Shown here one piece after another: positions 6,434-12,186 of a stretch of DNA of 12,186 nucleotides. The position numbers were made by a program, and so were the translations under genes. The number at the start of each line of letters is the position of its first letter. Position 1 is the stretch's first letter. This stretch comes from Deltaproteobacteria bacterium (GTDB taxonomy: Bacteria > Desulfobacterota > DSM-4660 > Desulfatiglandales > HGW-15), in assembly GCA_016932235.1 (NCBI GenBank), contig JAFGDF010000087.1, forward strand, positions 1 through 12,186. The letters run 5' to 3'. The notes under the pieces are model-generated. The model saw only the letters and a program-made list of their open reading frames with translations. It did no database searches and was not told the DNA's origin.

Positions 6434-7397
6434 CCGTTTTCATCCATTCCAGTTTATTGAAAAGCCGGAAACATTTTGTGCAGTTGACAGGCCAGTCTTT
6501 CTTCGGATCCGAGCCAATTACTTTTTCCATAAACCACGCGAGTGTCCGGTAATGCCGGATGATCCCCTCTTCAATGCCAATCTCCTCAATGTTCCCGAGA
6601 TATTCCCTCCCGAAAACATTCGGGCTGTCCCCGTTTGTGGGATGGGAGAGATTGCAGCAGAAGATGAAATTTCCAAGGTGGTCAAATGAGAGCCCGTTCG
6701 CGGGATTACACAGAGGCACACGGTAATCCGGGTTCGCGAATCCCTCAATGTTAACGGCCATTGTGAATGACGGCATAATCCTTCCGGTTATAAGCCTTAT
6801 GACACCAGTATATTCCTCTGCGGAGGGCAGAAGATTATCAGATACAAGACGGGGCGTGGGGGTCAGCAGGACATAACCGAGGGTTCCGACGCCTAATGAT
6901 GCGCAGAGATGCGCAACATCCACGATCCCATCCATGTTTTTTTTGTGGACTATACTCTTGACGGAAACCGGTATCTTCTCTTTCACACAGGCCTGGATTG
7001 AACTGATAACCCGGTCAAAGCTCCCTTCTTTTCTGATCATATCATGAGAGGAAGAGGCCGCGCCATCGAGGCTGAAACATACTCCGGCAAGATGCTTTCG
7101 CACCTCCGGATTAAGAAGGGAAAGTATCTTTTCCTCAAATAGGGAGGCATTGCTGACCAGGCTGAATCGAATGCCGTAATCGACAAGAAGATTGAATATG
7201 AGGTTCAATTCGGGATGGAGGGCTGGTTCACCTCCTGTCAGGCACACATTCATGATGCCCAATGAAGAGATTTCCCTGAATATCAGATCAATGAGGTCTG
7301 TTCTCATATGCGCCCTGGGGGCCACCTTGTCCCTGAGGCAGTGGACGCAATCGAAATTACAATGGTTTGTGATGTCTATGGCCGCGTTATATATCAT
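6405..7397 (-). CDS. Radical SAM/SPASM-like peptide maturase (first of pair)
   Basis: 330 residues. ITNHCNFDCVHC holds C13-x3-C17-x2-C20, which binds the catalytic [4Fe-4S] cluster. GGEP (55-58) positions SAM, and SLDG (109-112) is a further family signature. C230, C247, C248, C306 and C309 form a SPASM/twitch-type set for auxiliary clusters, typical of enzymes that modify peptides (PqqE, anSME, sactisynthases, spliceases, epimerases). It follows the precursor candidate by 77 bp and sits in an operon with a PqqD-like protein, so it is probably a RiPP maturase. No ribosome binding site is obvious before ATG 7397. A stop five codons upstream rules out a long extension. Because the precursor lacks cysteine, thioether formation is unlikely. 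Confidence 0.88.
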   Translation of the reverse strand: MIYNAAIDITNHCNFDCVHCLRDKVAPRAHMRTDLIDLIFREISSLGIMNVCLTGGEPALHPELNLIFNLLVDYGIRFSLVSNASLFEEKILSLLNPEVRKHLAGVCFSLDGAASSSHDMIRKEGSFDRVISSIQACVKEKIPVSVKSIVHKKNMDGIVDVAHLCASLGVGTLGYVLLTPTPRLVSDNLLPSAEEYTGVIRLITGRIMPSFTMAVNIEGFANPDYRVPLCNPANGLSFDHLGNFIFCCNLSHPTNGDSPNVFGREYLGNIEEIGIEEGIIRHYRTLAWFMEKVIGSDPKKDWPVNCTKCFRLFNKLEWMKTDESADNRYR

Positions 7398-7439
7398 ATC
7401 GCAAACAAAAGGTCAGAAGGCATGGCCTGAGGAATGGGC

Positions 7440-7457
7440 ATCCGGTTTCGTCCGGAT
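7440..7457. promoter_or_regulatory. Small hairpin between precursor and first radical SAM gene
   Basis: ATCCGG (7440-7445) pairs with CCGGAT (7452-7457) around a 6-nt loop, inside the 77-bp gap after the precursor stop. It has no T-run, so it is not a full terminator. It could slow transcription or protect the precursor mRNA and so favour peptide over enzyme production. This is inference from position. Confidence 0.3.
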
Positions 7458-7474
7458 CTCGCTTTGACAGGACA

Positions 7475-7735
7475 CTACTTAACACGCTGAAAAATATTCT
7501 GCAGGGCATAACCCACTTTTGTAAGAACGGTCTGCAGGGCGACGTTGGTCCGTGTGACGGTTTCCAGATGCGCGTATGAGGTATTGCTGACCTCTTGAAC
7601 GGCTTCCTGAAGTGCAACACTTGTTTGCGTGGTCGGATTCATCAGGACATACTGGGTTTTGGTCACAAACGCCCTGACGGTCAGGATCTGGGCTTCTTCT
7701 CTTATATCCGGTCTTATGTATTTCTTCTTCCCCAT
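7475..7735 (-). CDS. Putative RiPP precursor peptide with internal repeats
   Basis: 86 residues and no cysteine. The N-terminus KKKYIRPDIREEAQIL (3-18) looks like a leader for a PqqD/RRE-type protein. The rest has internal repeats: TSVALQEAV (38-46) and TNVALQTVL (63-71) align, each followed by a tyrosine motif (SYAHL 53-57; GYALQ 75-79). VTKTQYVL (24-31) and LTKVGYAL (71-78) also match, so Y29, Y54 and Y76 recur at about 22-25 residue spacing. The frame overlaps the end of the PqqD-like gene by 22 nt, with AAAGGGA upstream of ATG 7735. Size, position next to PqqD and radical SAM genes, and repeats support a substrate role. A small structural helical protein is the alternative. No known RiPP family was recognised. 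Confidence 0.72.
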   Translation of the reverse strand: MGKKKYIRPDIREEAQILTVRAFVTKTQYVLMNPTTQTSVALQEAVQEVSNTSYAHLETVTRTNVALQTVLTKVGYALQNIFQRVK

Positions 7736-7971
7736 AAGATTCCCTTTTTATCAAGCCTGTCAATAAATTCCCGGATATCGCCTTCCGCTTCTTTCTCATC
7801 CACGTCGTATTCTTTCATCAGGGTCTGCTTGATGTCATCAATATCCTTTCCCTGATTCAGCATCTTGAAAATAAGAAGGGCCGTCTCATTGAGAAAGTAG
7901 CTCATTCCTTTCTCAACATCGATCATCATAGCCTCGCCGTCAACTTCCGCAAGAATTGGATCACCTTTCAT
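7714..7971 (-). CDS. PqqD-like peptide chaperone (RiPP recognition element)
   Basis: 85 residues, the normal size for a stand-alone PqqD/RRE protein. It has the typical order: a beta-rich start with IDVEKGMSYFLNETALLIFKML (17-38), a GKDIDDIKQTL turn-helix (41-51), and a winged-helix-like end with V57, A62, IREFIDRL (66-73), KKGIL (75-79). PqqD-like proteins bind the leader of a RiPP precursor and present it to a radical SAM enzyme. It is the first gene of the operon, followed with a 22-nt overlap by the precursor candidate and then by two radical SAM genes. AAGAGG lies 12 nt before ATG 7971, slightly far, below a strong promoter at 8003-8031. Confidence 0.88.
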   Translation of the reverse strand: MKGDPILAEVDGEAMMIDVEKGMSYFLNETALLIFKMLNQGKDIDDIKQTLMKEYDVDEKEAEGDIREFIDRLDKKGILWGRRNT

Positions 7972-8002
7972 TCTAGTAAAATACCTCTTAACTGTTTATT
8001 CT

Positions 8003-8031
8003 ATTTTATGAAATTTTATATTATATGTCAA
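8003..8031 (-). promoter_or_regulatory. Sigma70-type promoter of the RiPP operon
   Basis: On the minus strand, a perfect -35 TTGACA (8031-8026), a spacer of exactly 17 bp, and -10 TAAAAT (8008-8003, 5 of 6 to consensus). The start point would be near 7996, about 25 nt before the PqqD-like start codon. It lies just 12 bp from the edge of the mosaic repeat at 8043. Confidence 0.72.
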
Positions 8032-8042
8032 ACTACTAATGC

Positions 8043-8587
8043 CCCCAAAATCCAGCATCAAATTTTTACACAAGCGACCTGAGCAAGGGATTTAGGCATA
8101 TTCCTGTCCACTATCAAGGTGTCAGATGCGGGCAGGGCCGCCGGGCTTAAATGGCCCGGATTGAACGATAAGGAAACTTTATTTCTTATTCACAATGGGC
8201 CTTAAGGCCGTTATTGAATATGGATTCCGCGATCCCTGGCCCAGACCGTAATAAAGGGAAGTTTGGTTAAAAACTTTGCTCAGTTTACAACCGTATGATT
8301 GCTATTTGCATCTTTAGATTGCGCCAGGGCGGGCCAGTCGCGGAATGACAGGTGAAAAGAAAGAATTTGTCATTCTGCGGCATGACCGCAGAATCCAGCT
8401 TTTTGGCACACAAGTCTTATAATGGATGGGACTTTCATAGGAGGCGCCAAGGAACGAGGACTGAGACGTATGAGCAATATGCCCGCTTCCAGTCCATAGG
8501 CCTCCAGCGAGGATGAGCGATCGCAGGCAACACCGCAGAACCTGCCCCTGCGAAGGCAGGGGGGACATTTTAATGGTGGATCAGGGA
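8043..8587. repeat. Mosaic intergenic repeat unit A (about 0.5 kb)
   Basis: Non-coding filler between the divergent RiPP operon and the DUF697 gene. Segment 8043-8129 matches 12052-12138 at 83 of 87 bases. 8132-8228 matches 11645-11743 (shared TTTATTTCTTATTCACAATG). 8366-8587 matches 11793-12048 with indels, including the hairpin ATTCTGCGG/CCGCAGAAT (8372-8394), TTTTTGGCACACAAG and GAGGACTGAG. Inverted arms 8224-8242 and 8331-8346 enclose an 88-bp stretch absent from the other copy. Minus-strand open frames inside it lack any coding signs. Confidence 0.8.
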
Positions 8588-8633
8588 TTTCCAACGACTA
8601 TTGACATTTCTTAAATGAAATCTTAAAGAGTTA

Positions 8634-9902
8634 ATGATGATCAATGAATTAAGACATTGGTGGAAAATAGTTAAAGCCGCCCTCCTCGCTGTTGGAATAT
8701 TGCTTTCTTTTTTCGCAATCATCGAGATTCTGCGTATTTATAATATCCTGCGTGATACTTATCCCCCCATTGGATATGCATTTCTATTATTTATAGTTGC
8801 AGGTTTAGTCGTATTCATATGTTATATCATCTCTGCTATGAGGAAGCTGCCAAAGGTCCTCAACCCGCCGGATATTGTTGATCTATCCAATGCCTCCCTC
8901 AAAGAATGTCATACATACTGTAAATACCTGATCAGATACTTAAACAGACTAAATGCCAACCCCAATTTATCCAATGAAGACTACAGTGACATTAGTTCCA
9001 AAATCACCATATTGATGGACATTATCGATTCTGATATGGAAGTTTCAAAATTATCCGAGCGGATCAGTGAAATTGAACAGGGCACCATCGAGCCTTTATT
9101 AATCAAATTGGACGCGAGAGCTGAATTGGAAGTTCAAAACTGTGTTCGTGATATTATGTTAGGCGTTACAATCAGTCCATTCAGATCGGCGGATCTTTTC
9201 ATAGTTGTTTATCGCAATTTTGGGATGATTGTGCGTCTCATCAATATATATAACAGTCGCCCTCCCTATGCGGAACAGTTTTTGATTGCCCGGGATGTGC
9301 TTGGCATCGTAGCCACAATCAATTACTTGAATTACGGTGAACAGCTGATAGAAAAATTTTTTTCATTCATGCCGTGGATAGGGAAATCTATTGATGATTT
9401 TGCGCAGGGTTTTGGCGCCGGCTTGTTAACATCCGTAGCCGGTCACGGAACGATTGAGAGATGCCGGTCTTACAAAGGTTTCAGCCAGAAACTGGCAAAG
9501 CAGAAGCTGACCCAGGATTTCTTTGTGTTTGTTAAGGACGTAAAGAATATCTTTATGAAAGATGTATTAGAAAAGGCAAAAGGGATAATACATTCAATAG
9601 CTCCGGTTGACAAGGTCGGAGATCCTCTGTTCTGGCAAAAAACAAAAGACGGTATCTCTGCTGCGATCGATACAGTGGATTTAAAAACACACATAATTAT
9701 AAGAGAACCTCTGGTCTCTGGCACAAGAAAAACCATAAAAGGAGGCTCCAATATCCTGCAGAAAAGCAGGAGGACCTTTTTTCATACGGGCAATTATATA
9801 CAGAAAGGGTTTAAAGCAACTTCATCCGGTATTTCAAAAGGTGTCAGGTTTTCCGGAAGGAAGATATCCTCCATAGTCAAGAAAGAGAAACGTGAGGGAT
9901 AA
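8634..9902 (+). CDS. DUF697 (YcjF-like) membrane protein
   Basis: 422 residues, probably inner membrane. Two hydrophobic segments lie at about 13-33 and 46-67. A mixed helical region (80-160) precedes a DUF697/TIGR01620-like domain (about 165-285), recognised by VTISPFRSADLFIVVYRN, then IARDVLGIVATINYL, GAGLLTSVAG and the closing ERCRSYKGF. The tail (375-422) is very rich in Lys/Arg, Ser and Gly. The family is known as conserved membrane proteins, often next to the GTPase-like YcjX, with unclear function. No YcjX-type gene is near here. A TTGACA at 8601-8606 is present, but a matching -10 would fall on the ribosome binding region. ATG 8634 or 8637 could start it, after AAAGAG. Confidence 0.68.
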   Translation: MMINELRHWWKIVKAALLAVGILLSFFAIIEILRIYNILRDTYPPIGYAFLLFIVAGLVVFICYIISAMRKLPKVLNPPDIVDLSNASLKECHTYCKYLIRYLNRLNANPNLSNEDYSDISSKITILMDIIDSDMEVSKLSERISEIEQGTIEPLLIKLDARAELEVQNCVRDIMLGVTISPFRSADLFIVVYRNFGMIVRLINIYNSRPPYAEQFLIARDVLGIVATINYLNYGEQLIEKFFSFMPWIGKSIDDFAQGFGAGLLTSVAGHGTIERCRSYKGFSQKLAKQKLTQDFFVFVKDVKNIFMKDVLEKAKGIIHSIAPVDKVGDPLFWQKTKDGISAAIDTVDLKTHIIIREPLVSGTRKTIKGGSNILQKSRRTFFHTGNYIQKGFKATSSGISKGVRFSGRKISSIVKKEKREG

Positions 9903-9967
9903 ACCTTTTATACCTGTGGATAATTTGCCATAGTTTGCAAATGGGGCCGCATTAAAAAAGCCGTTCT

Positions 9968-9997
9968 GACCTGCCGTAGAAACAAGGCAGGCAGGTC
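9968..9997. terminator. Candidate hairpin between convergent genes
   Basis: GACCTGCC (9968-9975) pairs perfectly with GGCAGGTC (9990-9997), loop of 14 nt. It lies 66 nt after the DUF697 stop in the gap between convergent genes. There is no T-run on the + strand. On the minus strand it is followed by AACGGC then TTTTTT, so it may serve as a terminator for mscS transcripts. Confidence 0.4.
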
Positions 9998-10127
9998 TGG
10001 GCGCTGCCACCGCAGAGAAAATAGGGTGAACGCCATTACGGCTCCTTTGGATGCGACACAGTGGGGGACACCGGGAACCACCTCAAAGATGATGGCCCCA
10101 TATTTATGATCCTTCCACCTTTTTTCT

Positions 10128-10931
10128 TCATGTAACCGTATGAACCACCCTTTGTGGAAAGGGTATCTCGATTCCGTTTGCGTCAAAGGCTTCCTTAATA
10201 CTGCGGGTGAGATCGAATTTTACCGTCCAATAATCTTCCTTCTTAACCCAGGGGCGCACAACAAAATTCACACTGGAATCAGCCAGTTCCGAAACAGCAA
10301 CCTGCGGAGCGGGATCGGAAAGGATCCTGCTGTCCTCTTTCATGATGTTTATCATCACATCACAGGCCTTTTGAATGCTGGAGCTGTAAGCAATCCCGAT
10401 AACAAGATCTATCCTCCTGGTATCATAAGCAGAGACATTTTTTATTACGTCCCCAAACAGCTTACTGTTCGGGATCATTATCTTGATATTGTCCGGAGTA
10501 GCAAGTTCCGTGGTAAACAGGTGAATCGCTTTTACGTTGCCTGCCTCGCCCGCTCCCATAATGTAATCCCCAATTCTGTACGGCCGGAGAACAAGTATAA
10601 GAACACCGGCAGCGAAATTAGCCAGAGACCCCTGCAAGGCGAAGCCTATTGCAAAACCGGCAGCACCCAGGATCGCGACAAAAGACGCGGTTTGAATGCC
10701 GAATTTTGCCAGGGCGGCGAGGACAGCGAAGGTTAGAATCAGAACATAGGTAAAACCGCTTACGAATGAGATTATCGATGGTTCTGTTTTAGCCTTTTCC
10801 AGGATTCCCGTTACGATTTTGCTTCCAATCCCCGCTGCAACCCGGCCGAGAATCAGGATTACTATTGCCCCAAGTATTCTCAACCCATATATAGATAAAT
10901 AAGTGGAAATCTGTCCCATTCCTATTTCCAT
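10128..10931 (-). CDS. mscS: MscS-family small-conductance mechanosensitive channel
   Basis: 267 residues, close to E. coli MscS in length and layout, an inner-membrane channel that opens on hypo-osmotic stress. TM1 is about 15-36, TM2 57-78, and the pore-lining TM3 85-115 has the signature ILGAAGFAIGFALQGSL followed by ANFAAGVLILVLRPYRIGDY. The beta domain has the IPNSKLFGDVIKNVS motif (153-167) and VIGIAYSS (177-184). The C-terminal alpha/beta part has SSVNFVVRPWV (219-229) and ends with GIEIPFPQ (253-260). ATG 10931 is preceded by AGGAGGT with a 5-nt spacer. The upstream region runs into a 33-bp direct repeat and the foldback element, which may hold or disturb its promoter. Confidence 0.93.
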   Translation of the reverse strand: MEIGMGQISTYLSIYGLRILGAIVILILGRVAAGIGSKIVTGILEKAKTEPSIISFVSGFTYVLILTFAVLAALAKFGIQTASFVAILGAAGFAIGFALQGSLANFAAGVLILVLRPYRIGDYIMGAGEAGNVKAIHLFTTELATPDNIKIMIPNSKLFGDVIKNVSAYDTRRIDLVIGIAYSSSIQKACDVMINIMKEDSRILSDPAPQVAVSELADSSVNFVVRPWVKKEDYWTVKFDLTRSIKEAFDANGIEIPFPQRVVHTVT

Positions 10932-10958
10932 ACAACACCTCCTCTGATTAAAAAATTT

Positions 10959-10991
10959 GGTTCTTTTCCAATTTAGTCGAAGAAATCAGCC
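10959..10991. repeat. 33-bp direct repeat, left copy
   Basis: Starts GGTTCTTTTCCAATTTAG and ends AAATCAGCC. Matches 11333-11365 in the same orientation at 31 of 33 bases. Together the two copies bracket the foldback element at 10998-11326, separated from it by 6 bp on each side. Confidence 0.8.
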
Positions 10992-10997
10992 CATCCC

Positions 10998-11326
10998 TGT
11001 CCGGTTAGGAAATTGCAGTTGAAGAAAAATACCGGATGGCTGTCAATAAAGCGATAAAATAACAATAACTCAATATCCGGTTGCCGGAATCGCGGTATGT
11101 GGAACTCTTTTTATCGGCGAAAACCTTGAAAGCAGGATTATTGCGTAAGGCGCATGCCAGGCGGGCGGAATGCTTCCCGGTTGTCCAACCTTATCTGGCC
11201 CTGACAACGACTGAGATGATACGCCGCCCGCCTCGTAAGGCAATATGCGTAAAACTTGCCAGAAACGAGTCGCCCGAAAAAAGAGCTCCCCATACTGCGA
11301 TCTTTATGCAATTTCCTAACCGGACA
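10998..11326. mobile_element. Foldback/MITE-like element with perfect 20-bp terminal inverted repeats
   Basis: Ends 10998-11017 (TGTCCGGTTAGGAAATTGCA) and 11307-11326 are perfect inverted repeats. Further in, 11089-11120 is an imperfect inverted match to 11270-11301 (shared core CTCTTTTT), and AGGCGGGCGG (11159-11168) pairs perfectly with CCGCCCGCCT (11224-11233). The whole 329 bp can therefore fold back in a nested palindrome. It is too short for a transposase and no target-site duplication is seen at the ends (CATCCC versus TTAATA). It is probably a non-autonomous element moved by a transposase elsewhere. The IS family was not identified. Confidence 0.65.
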
Positions 11327-11332
11327 TTAATA

Positions 11333-11365
11333 GGTTCTTTTCCAATTTAGTTGAATAAATCAGCC
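11333..11365. repeat. 33-bp direct repeat, right copy
   Basis: Second copy of the repeat at 10959-10991, two differences (T for C and T for G). It flanks the foldback element on its right side. Confidence 0.8.
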
Positions 11366-11443
11366 AAAAATATACATCAGGATAGCAAATTATATAAAAA
11401 CTCTCTCTGTTTCGCAATAAATAAAATAAATGGAGTCATGCTT

Positions 11444-11611
11444 CTACCCCATCATACGCTTCTGACAGGTGTGGCATGGAAGCGCCGGTGTTTCCCGGGC
11501 GAGGTTCTCACGAAAGTTGCGGAACGTTTCATTCTCCCGGATTTCCATTGGATCATGCTCGCGCACGTTGCCGAACACCCATGGATTGGGATCATCGCGT
11601 TTCACAGGCAT
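11444..11611 (-). pseudogene. 3' remnant of a radical SAM/SPASM protein gene
   Basis: The minus-strand frame ending at TAG 11446-11444 gives 55 residues with WVFGNVREHDPMEIRENE, then FRNFRENL and LPCHTCQKR. This is the usual end of a SPASM domain: GN(I/V)RE...EIW...FR.FR..L followed by the last CxxC pair that binds an auxiliary [4Fe-4S] cluster. The catalytic radical SAM domain is missing, because the frame enters the mosaic repeat at about 11607-11613, so the gene has been cut by a repeat-associated rearrangement. It differs from the end of the two radical SAM proteins of the RiPP cluster (CxxCFxxFxKLxW) and is not a copy of either. Confidence 0.55.
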
Positions 11612-12048
11612 ATTTCTGGACACCAGCGAGGTGCCAGATGCTAGCCGGGTCGCCGGGCGCAAAAAAAGCCCGGATTGAATGAGGATAAAACTTTATTTCT
11701 TATTCACAATGGGCCTAAAGGCCTTTATTGAATGTGGATTCTGCGGTCAAAGCCGCAGAATGACCCGATAGACGGCCTCAAAATTTAGTTTTTTTGTCAT
11801 TCTGCGACTCGATCGCAGAATCCACATGGTTTTTTGGCACACAAGCCCTGTGATGAAGTGAGGTTTCATACGGGGCGCCGAGGACTGAGGCGTATGAGCA
11901 ATGCGACGCAAGCCTGTCGGGAGCCTCCAGGTCGAACGAGACGAGCGATCGAAGGCTTCGGCGTGAGTCCGTCTCTACTCTGCTCGGGACCGTGAGCTTT
12001 TCGAACGGCCTCTCGAATGGCAGATGACATTTTGATGCTGGATCAGGG
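11607..12048. repeat. Mosaic intergenic repeat unit B
   Basis: Related to unit A at 8043-8587, with only the last part of the first segment kept (11607-11644, GGCATATTTCTGG to CAGATGC). It holds two hairpins, ATTCTGCGG/CCGCAGAAT (11738-11761) and ATTCTGCGA/TCGCAGAAT (11799-11821). The second keeps compensating base changes relative to unit A (C:G pair changed to A:T). The unit closes at GGATCAGGG like unit A. Open frames within it look non-coding. Confidence 0.75.
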
Positions 12049-12051
12049 TCA

Positions 12052-12186
12052 CCCCAAAATCCACCATCAAATTTTTACACAAGCGACCTGAGCAAGGGAT
12101 TTTGGCATATTCCTGGCCACCATCAAGGTGTCAGATGCTAGGCGCCGAGGAGCGAGGACTGAGGCGTATGAGCAATACGCCGCAGG
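12052..12186. repeat. Mosaic repeat unit C, running off the window
   Basis: A new unit begins 3 bp after unit B ends: 12052-12138 matches 8043-8129 at 83 of 87 bases. It then jumps directly to the GCGCCGAGGAGCGAGGACTG module (12143 on), skipping the middle modules present in units A and B. The tandem arrangement B-C is probably longer to the right. Confidence 0.75.

Noticed and set aside
7475..7735. Small gene read as an R-body RebB-type protein because of TxTNV and helical repeats
   Set aside because: Only a short similarity in flavour. RebB-specific blocks are not seen, and the PqqD/radical SAM context favours a RiPP precursor.
7479..7799. Minus-strand open frame of 106 codons over the precursor and PqqD region
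   Set aside because: It is the other frame of two well-supported genes, is rich in Arg/Ser/Pro, and lacks any family pattern. The precursor frame shows protein-level repeats instead.
8314..8594. Two minus-strand open frames in repeat unit A
   Set aside because: They lie in a non-coding mosaic repeat, have no ribosome binding site, and are not kept in the other repeat copies.
8601..8629. Promoter for the DUF697 gene with a perfect TTGACA
   Set aside because: The -10 at correct spacing is poor (TAAAGA) and would put the start point on the ATG itself.
9908..10186. Minus-strand open frame of 92 codons after mscS
   Set aside because: Overlaps the mscS end, has no binding site, and only a 13-residue motif resembles any family.
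11081..11682. Several + strand open frames (68-97 codons) over the foldback element, the SPASM remnant and the repeat
   Set aside because: They cross boundaries of distinct elements, use weak starts, and are antisense to the SPASM fragment or within palindromes.
8043..12186. CRISPR-like array from the repeated palindromes
   Set aside because: Repeats are long, modular and irregularly spaced, with no regular 25-40 bp spacers and no cas genes.

Overview
The window looks like accessory chromosome of an anaerobic deltaproteobacterium, most likely in the Syntrophus/Desulfobacterota range. This placement is inferred from three things: a BadH-like dehydrogenase near a crotonase (CoA-ester chemistry of aromatic or alicyclic acids), a RiPP-type radical-SAM operon, and abundant palindromic intergenic repeats. 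No rRNA, tRNA or CRISPR is visible, so the taxonomy is a suggestion only.

Left part (1-2503, mostly + strand): a decayed IS256-type transposase start runs into the antisense remnant of a COG2865-like regulator. Then come two metabolic genes, a short-chain dehydrogenase (405-1196) with a good promoter and an enoyl-CoA hydratase/isomerase family protein (1506-2318), followed by an orphan ribosome binding site whose reading frame runs into a palindromic repeat after one codon.

Centre (2585-8031, minus strand): the main interest, an apparently undescribed RiPP (ribosomally made, modified peptide) gene cluster. From a near-consensus promoter at 8003-8031 the order is: PqqD-like peptide-binding protein, an 86-residue cysteine-free precursor candidate with internal repeats, two tandem paralogous radical SAM proteins with SPASM-like cysteines, an HprK-like kinase, an S26 peptidase of the Ser/His type, a Tat-signal protein whose mature part looks like MraZ (double SpoVT/AbrB fold), and a PF14907-type nucleotidyltransferase. 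Five of the seven junctions overlap or share stop/start codons. Inferred working model: the PqqD-like protein presents the leader, the radical SAM enzymes modify the repeated core, the kinase and nucleotidyltransferase may add phosphate-based groups, the S26 enzyme may cleave, and the exported MraZ-like protein is the unexplained partner. No transporter is visible in the window.

Right part (8043-12186): a mosaic repeat of about 0.5 kb, a DUF697/YcjF-like membrane protein (8634-9902, +), an MscS-type mechanosensitive channel (10128-10931, -), a 329-bp foldback element with perfect 20-bp terminal inverted repeats set between 33-bp direct repeats, the 3' remnant of a radical SAM/SPASM gene, and further copies of the 0.5 kb repeat running off the window end.
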